Shown piece by piece: positions 11,707 to 20,448 of a stretch of DNA of 64,000 nucleotides. A program made the translations under genes and the position numbers. The stretch is from Granulicella rosea (GTDB lineage Bacteria; Acidobacteriota; Terriglobia; Terriglobales; Acidobacteriaceae), in NCBI RefSeq assembly GCF_900188085.1, contig NZ_FZOU01000002.1, positions 620,001 to 684,000 on the forward strand, in the 5' to 3' direction. Each line of letters starts with the position of its first letter. Positions within the stretch are counted from its first letter, which is position 1. Below the pieces are notes generated by a model that saw only the letters and a program-made list of their open reading frames with translations, was not told where the DNA came from and made no database searches.

Positions 11707-12138
11707 TCACCGCTCCTGGGCATCGTCCGGCATCGGTGGATCTGGCTTCAGCTCTTCTTCCGGAATCTTGGTGTCCGCGAGGGTCAGGATCACTCCTTCC
11801 AGATCGGTATGCTGCACCAGCACGGGCGTCGTTATCTCGGCGAAGGCTCGGAGCGGTTTCAGGCTCTTTGCCATATATTCGAACATCCTCTCGTCGCCCC
11901 CCTCCGGCGGTTGCGCCTGGAATATTCTTCCGTTTGTCGCCTTCAGGCTGTAACTTCCCTCTGGAACGCAGCGAACTGAAACTCGCCGCTCTCGCGGGCA
12001 TGAGCATAAAACGATCGTCTTATCTGTCGTATCGGTTAGCTCCAGGCTGCAATAGTTGAGCGGGGCGCCGTCAATCCCGATGGCAATTCCACGAATCGTG
12101 TGCAGTCCCGTCAGCGGCAGTACGATTTCCCTTTCGCC
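11707..12138 (-). pseudogene. Headless open frame (143 codons without a start), secreted-protein C-terminal remnant
   Basis: On the minus strand a frame is open for 143 codons between an in-frame TAA (12139-12141) and TGA (11707-11709), but has no ATG/GTG/TTG in its first ~80 codons. The translation looks like real protein: GLHTIRGIAIGIDGAPLNYC, then SLELTD, SVRCVPEGSYSLKATNGR and an acidic-Pro tail. The first half resembles the repeat of carboxypeptidase-regulatory-like Ig domains (IRG-x-DG-PL ... VPEGSYSLKA) common in Acidobacteria. Its base composition is less GC-rich than its neighbours. Most likely the 3' part of a gene whose 5' end was lost when the radical-SAM region arrived; an unusual start codon cannot be excluded. 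Confidence 0.55.
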
Positions 12139-12148
12139 TTATATTCGC

Positions 12149-12154
12149 TATACT
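12149..12154 (+). promoter_or_regulatory. -10-like hexamer TATACT upstream of the radical-SAM gene
   Basis: TATACT lies 22 nt before ATG 12177. It would place the transcript start near 12161, which argues against the in-frame TTG at 12159. Confidence 0.4.
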
Positions 12155-12176
12155 CATTTTGCATCCTAACGATGCG

Positions 12177-13409
12177 ATGATGACGACCCAGGACAAACTC
12201 GCAATCCTCGCCGACGCCGCCAAGTATGACGCCAGCTGCGCCTCCAGCGGCGCGAAGCGCGCCGGAAATGGCGAAGGCATCGGCCACTCCGATGGCATGG
12301 GCATCTGCCACTCCTACACGCCGGATGGCCGTTGCGTCTCCCTGCTCAAGATCCTGCTGACGAACTTCTGCACGTACGACTGCGTCTTCTGCGTCAATCG
12401 CGTCTCGTCCGACATCCGCCGCGCGCGCTTCACTCCGGAGGAGGTCGTCAACCTCACGCTGGATTTTTACAAGCGCAACTATATTGAGGGGCTCTTCCTC
12501 TCCTCCGGCATCATCCGGTCGCCGGACTACACCATGGAGCAACTGATCTCCGTCGCGAAGCAGCTTCGCAAGGTGCATAAGTTCGGCGGCTACATTCACT
12601 TGAAGGCGATTCCCGGCTGCAGTCAGACGCTGATCGACGAGGCAGGCCTGGTCGCAGACCGGCTCTCGGCCAATATCGAGCTGCCTACCCAGCAGGATCT
12701 TGTGCAACTGGCGCCGGAGAAGAAATCCGTCGTGATCGAGTCGACCATGTCGCAGATTGCCTTGCGCAAGGACGAGGCCGACGAGGATCGGCGGAGATCC
12801 AAGCTCGCACCGAAGTTTGCGGCGGCAGGCCAGTCCACCCAGATGGTCGTCGGCGCAACCCCAGCAAACGATCGCCAGATTCTGACCACGGCGACGCATC
12901 TCTACGGGCAGTACAAGCTGCGCCGCATCTATTACACAGGCTTCAGCCCTTATCCCGAGGCCGACACCCGCCTTCCCCTGGCGGCCACACCGCGCATACG
13001 CGAGCATCGCCTGTATCAGTCCGACTGGCTTATGCGTTTTTATGGCTTTGAAGCCTCGGAGCTGACGACGCCCGAAGCGCCCGACCTGAGCCTCACCGAA
13101 GACCCGAAGACCGTGTGGGCGAAGGGGCACCCGGAGTTCTTCCCTGTGGACGTGAACGCCGCGCCGCGCGAGTCGCTGCTACGGGTGCCAGGCATCGGCT
13201 ACCGGAATGTCGAGCGAATTCTCAGCATCCGGCGATATCATGCTCTTCTGGTCGACGATCTGAAAAAGCTCCACGTTCGCCTGAAGCAGGCGCTTCCGTT
13301 TCTCATCGCCGTCGATCACCTGCCGGGACGTACGCTTGCGCAGGATTCACAGCCAGGTCTCCAGCTCGATCTCTTCGCGCCCATCAGCGCACTGACAGGT
13401 TCCATTTAG
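12177..13409 (+). CDS. Radical-SAM DNA modification/repair-associated protein (partner of UdgX-type protein)
   Basis: Radical-SAM enzyme of the family found beside uracil-DNA-glycosylase-like genes (the TIGR03916 type, by recognition). The Fe-S ligands are CTYDCVFC (residues 65-72), preceded by the family's N-terminal LAILADAAKYDASCASSG. The C-terminus has a helix-hairpin-helix, VNAAPRESLLRVPGIGYRNV (about residue 325), a nonspecific DNA-binding element. ATG 12177 is chosen over the in-frame TTG 12159 because of the promoter position. It is followed 24 nt later by the DUF4130-UDG fusion, so the two are surely one functional unit. The chemical reaction is not known. Confidence 0.88.
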   Translation: MMTTQDKLAILADAAKYDASCASSGAKRAGNGEGIGHSDGMGICHSYTPDGRCVSLLKILLTNFCTYDCVFCVNRVSSDIRRARFTPEEVVNLTLDFYKRNYIEGLFLSSGIIRSPDYTMEQLISVAKQLRKVHKFGGYIHLKAIPGCSQTLIDEAGLVADRLSANIELPTQQDLVQLAPEKKSVVIESTMSQIALRKDEADEDRRRSKLAPKFAAAGQSTQMVVGATPANDRQILTTATHLYGQYKLRRIYYTGFSPYPEADTRLPLAATPRIREHRLYQSDWLMRFYGFEASELTTPEAPDLSLTEDPKTVWAKGHPEFFPVDVNAAPRESLLRVPGIGYRNVERILSIRRYHALLVDDLKKLHVRLKQALPFLIAVDHLPGRTLAQDSQPGLQLDLFAPISALTGSI

Positions 13410-13433
13410 CCTCGTTCTCTGCATCCAAACAAC

Positions 13434-15050
13434 GTGCATCGAGTTCCCCTTCAATCCGACTTCGAGGCCTGGCGCGCCGCCGCCCGCGACGCCCTGCACG
13501 CCGGTTTCAGGCCGGAAGAGCTCGACCTGCAGGACGCAACCGTCCCCAGCACGCTTGCGCTGACGCTCGATACGGACGACGTGGCGACGGGCGCGCCGAT
13601 TGTGCGGCCGCATACCTCGAAGGCTTTTCTCGAAACCGCGGCGATCGTGGCCGTTCATCGCAGCCCCGACCGCTGGAATCTGCTCTACCGGGTGCTCTAC
13701 CGCCTTCAGAGCGAACGCAATCTCCTCCAAATCGAGACCGACGACGATGTCAGCCAGCTCGTACGGCTGGAGGCGCAGGTGCGGCGCGACCTGCACAAGA
13801 TGCATGCCTTCGTCCGTTTTCGCAAGGTGATGGAGGCGTCCGATCCGTCCGAGCGCCCGGTCGTCGTCGACGAGCCGATCCCGATCGACCCCGATCCTCA
13901 CGCCCACCACCTTGTGCTCGTGACTCCCACGCCCTTCGGTGAGGTGAAGACCGAGATCGAAGCCTGCCCGCCGCCCGTCTCGATTCCCGACAAGGACTGC
14001 GAACACTTCGTCGCCTGGTACGAGCCGGACCACAGAATTCTGCCTTTGGCAGCGCCGTTCTTTGCGGAGCGTTTCGCGATCATGCGCTGGTCGATCCTCA
14101 CGCCGGAGGCCAGCGTCTCATGGGACCCGATCGCAAAGAAACTGATCTTCGGGCCCGGCGTGCCACGCGAGTCCGCTCCGGCTGAAGATGAGCTCGAAGA
14201 CCTCTGGCGGACCTATTACGCCAGCATCTTCAACCCCGCCCGGCTGAACCAGGAGGCGATGCGGTCGGAGATGCCGGTTCGCTACTGGAAAAATCTCCCC
14301 GAGGTCGCGCTTCTTCCGGCCCTGATCGGCGGCGCACAAACCCGGGTCGCGGCCATGGTGAAACGCCAGCAACAACAGCCCACAGCCGAGCCATTTTTGC
14401 CGGCCCAGCGCAGCCTTCCCGCCCTGCGCGACGCTTTACCCAGCTGCAAGGGCTGCGAACTCTACTGCCACGCCACGCAGGTCGTGCCTGGTGTCGGTGC
14501 GTCAAACAGCCCTCTCATGCTGGTCGGCGAGCAGCCCGGCGACCAGGAAGACGTGCAGGGGCTGCCCTTCGTTGGACCGGCGGGCAAACTTCTCCACAAG
14601 GCTCTAGCCGAACTAAACATCGATCCAGCAAGCATTTACATGACAAACGCGGTCAAGCACTTTAAGTTCATTCGACGCGGAAAGATCCGTCTCCACCAAA
14701 GCCCGCGCATGTCCGAGATCACCGCCTGCAAGCCGTGGCTGCTGGCGGAGATTGAAGCGTTGAGACCGCGCGTCATTCTCTGCCTGGGCGCTACCGCGTC
14801 CAAGTCACTCCTGGGCGGAACCTTCGCCCTCATGCGCGACCGCGGAAAGATCCTCGCAACTCCCCACGCCGAAAGGGTGCTGGCAACGGTTCATCCCAGC
14901 GCCGTTCTTCGCGGTCGCGACCAGCAGTCGATCGAACAGCTCTACCAGTTTCTCAAAGACGATCTAGCCCTCGCGTGGAAGTCGGCGCAGGCGACGGCCA
15001 GCCCCGCGAGCTTCCTCGTATCGCCCGCGCAATCCTCGTATAGTAGATAG
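13434..15050 (+). CDS. DUF4130 / UdgX-type uracil-DNA glycosylase fusion protein
   Basis: 538 aa, GTG start. Residues ~1-290 are the DUF4130 domain normally paired with the radical-SAM protein upstream; residues ~325-520 are a family 4/UdgX-like uracil-DNA glycosylase. Fe-S cysteines appear in CKGCELYC (about residues 338-345) and later in ITACKPWL and ILCLGATA. The active-site motif GEQPGDQEDVQGLPFVGPAG is near residue 365. The UdgX-specific basic loop is present as RRGKIRLHQSPR (residues ~413-424), with the His that in UdgX forms a covalent bond to the uracil site, and VHPSAVLR near residue 485. It probably traps or excises uracil in DNA. Confidence 0.9.
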   Translation: MHRVPLQSDFEAWRAAARDALHAGFRPEELDLQDATVPSTLALTLDTDDVATGAPIVRPHTSKAFLETAAIVAVHRSPDRWNLLYRVLYRLQSERNLLQIETDDDVSQLVRLEAQVRRDLHKMHAFVRFRKVMEASDPSERPVVVDEPIPIDPDPHAHHLVLVTPTPFGEVKTEIEACPPPVSIPDKDCEHFVAWYEPDHRILPLAAPFFAERFAIMRWSILTPEASVSWDPIAKKLIFGPGVPRESAPAEDELEDLWRTYYASIFNPARLNQEAMRSEMPVRYWKNLPEVALLPALIGGAQTRVAAMVKRQQQQPTAEPFLPAQRSLPALRDALPSCKGCELYCHATQVVPGVGASNSPLMLVGEQPGDQEDVQGLPFVGPAGKLLHKALAELNIDPASIYMTNAVKHFKFIRRGKIRLHQSPRMSEITACKPWLLAEIEALRPRVILCLGATASKSLLGGTFALMRDRGKILATPHAERVLATVHPSAVLRGRDQQSIEQLYQFLKDDLALAWKSAQATASPASFLVSPAQSSYSR

Positions 15051-15083
15051 GTCGGCGAGCCAGCCTCGCCTTGAAGGAGTTTC

Positions 15084-15848
15084 ATGAGCACCGTTTCCCT
15101 CGTCCCGTTCGACGCCGCGGCATTTGCCGCAAATGCATTGTCCTCCCCGGCCAACCTGGCCGCCGTGCTCGACCACACGCTGCTGAAGCCAGAAGCGACC
15201 CGCCAGCAGGTGCTCCAGCTCTGCGCGGAGGCCGCCGAGCACCGTTTCGCCTGCGCGATGGTCAACCCCTACTGGGTCCAGACCGCCGCATCCGCTCTCG
15301 CCGGAACGGGCATTAAGGTCGGCGTCGTCATCGGCTTCCCCCTCGGCGCGACGCTCTCAGCCTCGAAGCGGGACGAGACCGCACGCGTGCTGAAGCAGGG
15401 TGCGCACGACATCGACATGGTGTTGAACGTCGGCCTGTTGAAGTCCGGCGAGGCCGCCGACTATGAAGCGGTCAAGCAGGACATCCGCGGCGTCGTCCAA
15501 CTCTCGCACGATGCCGGCGCCATCGTGAAGGTCATCCTCGAAACGTGCCTGCTCACCTTCGAAGAAAAGCTGCGCGCCTCCGAGATCGCACTCTCCGCCG
15601 GAGCGGACTTCATCAAAACCAGCACCGGATTCTCGACCGGCGGCGCCACGGCGGACGACATCGCACTCATGCGCGGCGTCGCCGGCTCGCGCGCCGGGGT
15701 GAAGGCCTCGGGCGGCATCCGGTCGCTCGCGGACATCACGACCATGCTGAATGCCGGCGCCTCCCGCGTCGGCGCCAGCGCCAGCGTCCGTATCCTGGCT
15801 GAACTCGCCGGACACGCCGCTCCGCCACCCGCCTCCAGCGGATACTAA
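15084..15848 (+). CDS. deoC: Deoxyribose-phosphate aldolase
   Basis: Class I aldolase cleaving 2-deoxyribose 5-phosphate to acetaldehyde and glyceraldehyde 3-phosphate in deoxynucleoside catabolism. The 254-aa TIM barrel shows LDHTLLKPEA, VIGFPLGA, the Schiff-base lysine in DFIKTSTGF (about residue 178) and GVKASGGIR. It starts at ATG 15084 behind a good AAGGAG site, 33 nt after the UdgX-type gene. Placement after a DNA-repair pair may be chance; cotranscription is possible, since TATAGT (about 15040) overlaps the previous gene's end. Confidence 0.95.
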   Translation: MSTVSLVPFDAAAFAANALSSPANLAAVLDHTLLKPEATRQQVLQLCAEAAEHRFACAMVNPYWVQTAASALAGTGIKVGVVIGFPLGATLSASKRDETARVLKQGAHDIDMVLNVGLLKSGEAADYEAVKQDIRGVVQLSHDAGAIVKVILETCLLTFEEKLRASEIALSAGADFIKTSTGFSTGGATADDIALMRGVAGSRAGVKASGGIRSLADITTMLNAGASRVGASASVRILAELAGHAAPPPASSGY

Positions 15849-15944
15849 GGGCATTTTTTGTGAAGAGTGGTTCGTGATTGGTGGGGTTTTGCGCTTCTTC
15901 TTACCACTCATCACGAACCTCTAAAAACTGTCCTTCGAACCCGG

Positions 15945-15950
15945 TACAAT
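15945..15950 (+). promoter_or_regulatory. -10-like hexamer TACAAT, 10 nt before the SpoIIE-phosphatase start
   Basis: GGTACAATCGGGTATCCG then ATG 15961; no Shine-Dalgarno sequence is seen in the gap. Confidence 0.45.
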
Positions 15951-15960
15951 CGGGTATCCG

Positions 15961-17868
15961 ATGCCCAGCGCACCACAATCCGCCGGACCCGAGGATCTGT
16001 CCGCTCCCGAGTCCTTCGAGGGCGACTACCGCCCCTCCGCGTCCGACGCTGGCGCGGGCACGCCGGAAGACTCCAAGCCCCGCGCGCTCTTCCATCCGCA
16101 CGCCGCAGACCCGCATATCCGGCTGGAGCCGCTGCAGCTCGACTTCCTCATGCGTCTGGCCGACGCGCTCAACACCACGCTCGACCTGAACACCCTGATG
16201 CATCGCGTCGCCGACCTCGTCCGCGCCGTCATCGACTACCGCATCTTCGCCATCTTGCTCATCAACGACCGCACCCACGAACTCTGGATGCGCTTCCAGA
16301 CCGGCCACACGCCGGAGGTCGCGGCGATGCGGATCAAACTTGGCCGCGGCGTCATCGGGCAGGCTGCGCTCCATCGCAAGTCCATCCTGGTCGAAGACGT
16401 GCGAACGCTCGACAACTACATCGACGCGAATCCGAACGTGCGCTCCGAACTGGCCGTCCCGTTGATCGTCAAGAACAAGGTTATCGGGGTGCTCGACATC
16501 GAGTCCGAGATGCCCGGCTACTTTACCCAGGATCACCAGCGTTTGCTTGAACTTACGGCCTCGCGCATAGGCGTGGCGGTCGAAAACGCGCGGCTGTATA
16601 CGCGTGTCTCCCGGCAGGCCCAGACCCTGACGGTCTTGCACGAGATCTCGCGCGAGATCACCAGCATCCTCGATCTGGACGACCTGCTGGAACGCATCGG
16701 CCAGTTGCTGAAGCGCGTCATCGACTTCCAGATGTTCACCATCCTGCTCTGGAACGACCGGACGGAGCAGTTCGAGCACCGCTTCAGCACCCGCTATGGC
16801 GAGCGCGTGCCACGCAGCCGCGACGTTAGGCTAGGCGTCGGCATCATCGGCGCCGCCGCGCAGGATCGCGCGCCGGTCCTTTCGCCGGATGTGCGCAACG
16901 ATCCGCGCTACATCGCCGAGAACCCGGAGACGCGCGCCGAACTGGCTGTCCCGTTAATTTATAAGAGCAAGGTCATCGGCGTGATCGACCTCGAGCACAC
17001 CAAGGTCAACTACTACAACGAAGACCATCAGCGGACCCTGACGACGCTGGCCGCGCAGATCGCGACCAGTATCGTCAACGCGCGGCTCTACCAGCGCATC
17101 TTCGAGGACGAGCAGCGCATGGAGCGCGACCTGGAGATGGCGCGGCAGGTCCAGCTCCGCCTGCTGCCGTCCGCTCCACCCCGCACCGCGCGCGCGGAGA
17201 TCGCCGCCAGCTTCGAACCCGCCCGCTCGATCGGCGGCGATGTGTACGACTTCCTCAGCTACGACACCAACCGGACGGTCCTCGCGTTGGGCGACGTCTC
17301 CGGCAAGGCCGCGCCGGCCGCGCTTTACGCCGCACTGGTCTCGGGCATCCTGCGTTCGCTCGCGCCCCAGCGCCTCGGCCCCGCCGAGCTGCTTGCCGCT
17401 CTGAATGACCAGTTGCAGGAGCGCAAGCTCGACTCCCAGTACGTCACCATGTTGATGGCCCTGTGGGACGACGAGGCCCAGACAATCCACATCGCCAACG
17501 CCGGTTCGGTTCAGCCGCTCCAGGTCTATCGCACCAGCACCAGCCTCACCGACGCTCTCGAGGTCCACACGATCGAGGCCGAGGGCTTCCCGCTTGGACT
17601 CTTTCCAAACGCCAGCTACGACGAGCACACGTTGCCCATGCAATCCGGCGATCTGGCCGTCTTCTTCTCCGACGGCATCGTCGACGCGCAGAACTCACGC
17701 GGCGAGATGTTCGGCTCCGAACGCCTGGCGCTGATCCTGAAGCACCACCCGACCGCCACCGACAGCGCCCAGTCCGCCGTCGATGCCATCCTCGAAGCCG
17801 TCCGTACCTTCCGCTCCGGTACGGACCACTTCGACGACGAGACCATCGTCGTGCTGCGGGCGCTCTAG
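15961..17868 (+). CDS. GAF-GAF-SpoIIE serine phosphatase (RsbU-like)
   Basis: 635-aa cytosolic signalling phosphatase. After a ~55-residue Pro/Ser-rich N-terminus come two GAF sensor domains (about residues 65-205 and 230-375), each ending in an ELAVPLI(V/Y)K-K-VIGV-D-E pattern, a short coiled linker (QRMERDLEMARQVQLRLLP), and a PP2C/SpoIIE domain (about 400-635). Metal-binding aspartates are in SIGGDVYDF, LALGDVSGKA and FFSDGIVDAQN, with DDETIVVLR at the end. Such proteins dephosphorylate anti-anti-sigma factors, but no anti-sigma genes lie nearby, so the partner is unknown. Confidence 0.93.
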   Translation: MPSAPQSAGPEDLSAPESFEGDYRPSASDAGAGTPEDSKPRALFHPHAADPHIRLEPLQLDFLMRLADALNTTLDLNTLMHRVADLVRAVIDYRIFAILLINDRTHELWMRFQTGHTPEVAAMRIKLGRGVIGQAALHRKSILVEDVRTLDNYIDANPNVRSELAVPLIVKNKVIGVLDIESEMPGYFTQDHQRLLELTASRIGVAVENARLYTRVSRQAQTLTVLHEISREITSILDLDDLLERIGQLLKRVIDFQMFTILLWNDRTEQFEHRFSTRYGERVPRSRDVRLGVGIIGAAAQDRAPVLSPDVRNDPRYIAENPETRAELAVPLIYKSKVIGVIDLEHTKVNYYNEDHQRTLTTLAAQIATSIVNARLYQRIFEDEQRMERDLEMARQVQLRLLPSAPPRTARAEIAASFEPARSIGGDVYDFLSYDTNRTVLALGDVSGKAAPAALYAALVSGILRSLAPQRLGPAELLAALNDQLQERKLDSQYVTMLMALWDDEAQTIHIANAGSVQPLQVYRTSTSLTDALEVHTIEAEGFPLGLFPNASYDEHTLPMQSGDLAVFFSDGIVDAQNSRGEMFGSERLALILKHHPTATDSAQSAVDAILEAVRTFRSGTDHFDDETIVVLRAL

Positions 17869-17929
17869 CAAAGCGGGCAGGGCCGAGCAGTCTTGCTTAG
17901 CCCCACCCTCGACGATGGAACGCGTTGTC

Positions 17930-18826
17930 CTAGGAGTTATCGTCGCTGCTGTAATCGCCCGAGTCGGTTGCGTCCGAGTCATCCGAACCGGAGTTGTCTG
18001 AACCGGAGTCGTTTGCGCCGTCGTTCGCGTCCGATTGATCGTCGACAACCTCGCTACGCGAGTCGTCTCCGGAGCCGGCAAACCGGTCGCTGCCATCGTT
18101 GCCACCCGAACCATGCTCGAACGCGCGATAGCCGTCGTTGTCGACAGGGCCAGGATTGTCCCGGTTGCCCGAGTCCTCGAAGCCACGAGAATCGCCATAC
18201 CCGGCATGATGCTCGAAGCCGTGCATCAGCGATTCGATGCCCTCGAACGCCAGCGCGCCCGCGGCGACACCGGCCGCAGTCTGCATCGCTCCCTGCAGGA
18301 ACCCGCCGCCGCCCATACCCGGTCCGGGCCCGTACTGTGGCTGGCCGTACTGGGGCTGGCCGAAGACCGGCCCACCATACTGCGACTGACCATATTGCGG
18401 CTGGCCGTATTGAGGTTGACCGTATTGCGGCTGGCCATATCCCGGCTGCGGCATCGCATACCCGCTCTGCTGGCCGGCGTACACCGGCGTATATCCGGCC
18501 TGCGACGTTGGCGGCGGCGGTGGAGGCGCCGGCCGATCCTGCCCCAGCAGACTGCCGAGGAAGCTGGTGTGCGGCTTGTTCGCGGCATCGGCCGCAGCCT
18601 TCTTCGCTTCGCCCAGAGCAGCTTTTGCCTGGGCTAACTGGCTCTGTGCCTGATCGAGCGCGTACTTCTGCACCAGCACCGTCTGGGCCAGAATGTATAG
18701 CGCATCCGGATTTCGACCCAACCCCTGCTGCAGCAGTTCTTCGGCTGCCCCATCCTTTTCCCCAAGCTGTGTGCCGTTTACCCGCTGGACCAGCCCGTCG
18801 ATCATGTCCTTCTCTTGAGGTGTCAT
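17930..18826 (-). CDS. DUF2076 family protein with Tyr-Gly-Gln repeats and acidic tail
   Basis: 298 aa, starting MTPQEKDMIDGLVQRV, the N-terminal signature of DUF2076 proteins. Residues ~1-90 are helical with a likely coiled coil (QAQSQLAQAKAALGEAKKAA). The middle contains repeated YGQPQ units (about residues 125-170) and a glycine/alanine-rich patch (GGGGFLQGAMQTAAGVAAG). The last ~90 residues are Asp/Ser/Gly/Asn-rich and very acidic. No signal peptide is visible. A GGGAAGAG-like site abuts the start. It converges with the SpoIIE phosphatase gene. Function of the family is unknown to me. Confidence 0.85.
   Translation of the reverse strand: MTPQEKDMIDGLVQRVNGTQLGEKDGAAEELLQQGLGRNPDALYILAQTVLVQKYALDQAQSQLAQAKAALGEAKKAAADAANKPHTSFLGSLLGQDRPAPPPPPPTSQAGYTPVYAGQQSGYAMPQPGYGQPQYGQPQYGQPQYGQSQYGGPVFGQPQYGQPQYGPGPGMGGGGFLQGAMQTAAGVAAGALAFEGIESLMHGFEHHAGYGDSRGFEDSGNRDNPGPVDNDGYRAFEHGSGGNDGSDRFAGSGDDSRSEVVDDQSDANDGANDSGSDNSGSDDSDATDSGDYSSDDNS
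18330..18470 (-). repeat. Short in-frame tandem repeat coding YGQPQ units
   Basis: Near-identical units of the type CAGTATGGCCAGCC are repeated about eight times inside the DUF2076 gene. They vary at wobble positions, so copy number may slip but the peptide is preserved. Confidence 0.6.
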
Positions 18827-18965
18827 CTCTTCCCTTTCACGCCATGTGAATCTTGCCTCTGGTTAGACGCTGCCGCGAGCCATAGCGGCGATCCATCCGA
18901 ATGCAGAGCTGTGAAAATCTATACACATCACCAAGACCATCGGATCAGCCACGCCCTCCATCCGT

Positions 18966-18971
18966 TAAGAT
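18966..18971 (+). promoter_or_regulatory. -10-like hexamer TAAGAT, 8 nt before aroA start
   Basis: GTTAAGATAGAACGTAATGG: the hexamer, eight bases, then ATG 18980; no Shine-Dalgarno sequence. Confidence 0.45.
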
Positions 18972-18979
18972 AGAACGTA

Positions 18980-20269
18980 ATGGCTATTGAAAAAGTTCTG
19001 CCCGCCTCTTCGCTCCAGGGCTCGCTCGTCCTGCCGGGCGACAAGTCCATCTCCCACCGTTATGGCATGCTTGCCGGCCTCGCCGAAGGCACGACCCGCC
19101 TTTCGAACTTTTCAACCGGCGCCGACCCGCACAGCACACTCGCCTGCATGGCCGCGCTCGGCGCCACGGTGGAGAATAAGGGCACGCACATTGAGGTGAC
19201 GGGTGTTGGCGGCGAGTTCCAACAGCCCGACGCGCCGCTCGACTGCGGCAACTCCGGCTCGACCATGCGCATGCTCTCCGGACTGATCGCGCCGCACCCG
19301 CACACCTTCACCCTCATCGGCGATCACTCCCTCACCCTGCGCCCAATGGAGCGCATCCGCCGCCCGCTCTCCGCCATGGGCGCGCGCATGGAGCTGGTGG
19401 ACGGCCACGCGCCGATCACCATCTACGGCGGCCCGCTCGCCGCCATCGACTTCGAGACCCCCATCCCCAGCGCGCAGGTCAAGACCGCCGTGCTCTTCGC
19501 CGGCCTGCAGGCCCAGGGTACGACCAGCCTGTCCGAAGCCATCCGCACCCGCGACCACTCCGAGCACGCGCTGCGCGCCTTCGGCGCCACGCTGACGCGC
19601 GAGAACAACCGCTTGAGCATCGCCGGCGGCCAGAAGCTGCACGCCATCGACGCGACCGTCCCCGGCGACCTCTCGTCGGCCGCTTTCTTCCTCTGCGCCG
19701 CCCTGCTCTTCCCGGACTCGAACCTTATTCTGGATTCGCTCGGCATGAACCCCACCCGCTCGGCGCTGCTCGACGTCGTCACCGCGCTCGGCGGCAAGGT
19801 CCGCATCCTGAACGTCGAAGAGACTCACGGCGAGATGGTTGGGACGATCCAGGTCAACGCCGGCCCCAGCAGCCTGCGTGGACCGCTCGAAATCCGCGGC
19901 GCGCTCACAGCGCAGCTCATCGACGAGCTGCCGGTGCTCGCCGCCATCGCGCCCTACATGCCCTCCGGCATGATCATCCGCGATGCCAAAGAACTCCGCA
20001 TCAAGGAGTCCGACCGCATCGACCTCGTCGCACGCAACCTGCGCGCGATGGGCGCGACCTTCACCGAGTTCGAAGATGGCCTCGAAATCCCCGGCGGCCA
20101 GACGCTCCATGGCGCAACCATCGACTCCGGCTCCGACCACCGTATCGCCATGGCTTTCGCCATCGCCGCCCTGCGCGCAACGTCGGAGAATACGATCGAA
20201 GGCGCCGAGGCCGCGGCGATCTCGTTCCCGGAGTTCTTCACGCATTTGAAGACGTTGTGCAAAAACTGA
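18980..20269 (+). CDS. aroA: 3-phosphoshikimate 1-carboxyvinyltransferase (EPSP synthase)
   Basis: Shikimate-pathway enzyme joining shikimate 3-phosphate and PEP; cytosolic, needed for aromatic amino acids. The 429 aa contain the expected motifs in order: PGDKSISHR (residue ~19), LDCGNSGSTMRM (~85), SAQVKTAVLFAGLQA (~162), PGDLSSAAFF (~230), IDELPVLAAIA (~313) and RIKESDRI (~340). Length is normal. It is a single-gene unit ended by a compound inverted repeat that begins 6 nt after the stop. Confidence 0.97.
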   Translation: MAIEKVLPASSLQGSLVLPGDKSISHRYGMLAGLAEGTTRLSNFSTGADPHSTLACMAALGATVENKGTHIEVTGVGGEFQQPDAPLDCGNSGSTMRMLSGLIAPHPHTFTLIGDHSLTLRPMERIRRPLSAMGARMELVDGHAPITIYGGPLAAIDFETPIPSAQVKTAVLFAGLQAQGTTSLSEAIRTRDHSEHALRAFGATLTRENNRLSIAGGQKLHAIDATVPGDLSSAAFFLCAALLFPDSNLILDSLGMNPTRSALLDVVTALGGKVRILNVEETHGEMVGTIQVNAGPSSLRGPLEIRGALTAQLIDELPVLAAIAPYMPSGMIIRDAKELRIKESDRIDLVARNLRAMGATFTEFEDGLEIPGGQTLHGATIDSGSDHRIAMAFAIAALRATSENTIEGAEAAAISFPEFFTHLKTLCKN

Positions 20270-20274
20270 AGACT

Positions 20275-20425
20275 GAAGCAGATTCCCTGCGGGAATGACA
20301 AACAAGCAAAGGCAACAGCGAGGAGTCTTTACGCTGTTGCCTTTGCCTTTGTGTCTTCTGGTTTTCTCTGCTCTCTTGCCTTTGTCTGTTCCTCTTGTTT
20401 GTCATTCCCGCAGGGAATCTGCTTC
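20275..20425. repeat. Compound REP-like inverted repeat (32-bp arms)
   Basis: Bases 20275-20306 and 20394-20425 are perfect 32-bp reverse complements. Each carries the GTCATTCCCGCAGGGAATCT core. Between them is a second perfect hairpin (20306-20346). Two REP-like units in opposite orientation form a BIME-like block between the convergent genes aroA and the bifunctional nuclease. Confidence 0.85.
20306..20346. terminator. 15-bp perfect hairpin, probable bidirectional terminator
   Basis: GCAAAGGCAACAGCG (20306-20320) pairs with CGCTGTTGCCTTTGC (20332-20346) around an 11-nt loop. It lies between the convergent stops of aroA and the nuclease gene. There is no long T-tract, so Rho-independent action is likely but not certain. 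Confidence 0.6.
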
Positions 20426-20448
20426 CGTCTTTCAGACCCAGCACCAAG

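Noticed and set aside
12159-12176. TTG 12159 as start of the radical-SAM gene
   Set aside because: It lies only 5 nt after the TATACT hexamer and adds residues not typical of the family; ATG 12177 fits better.
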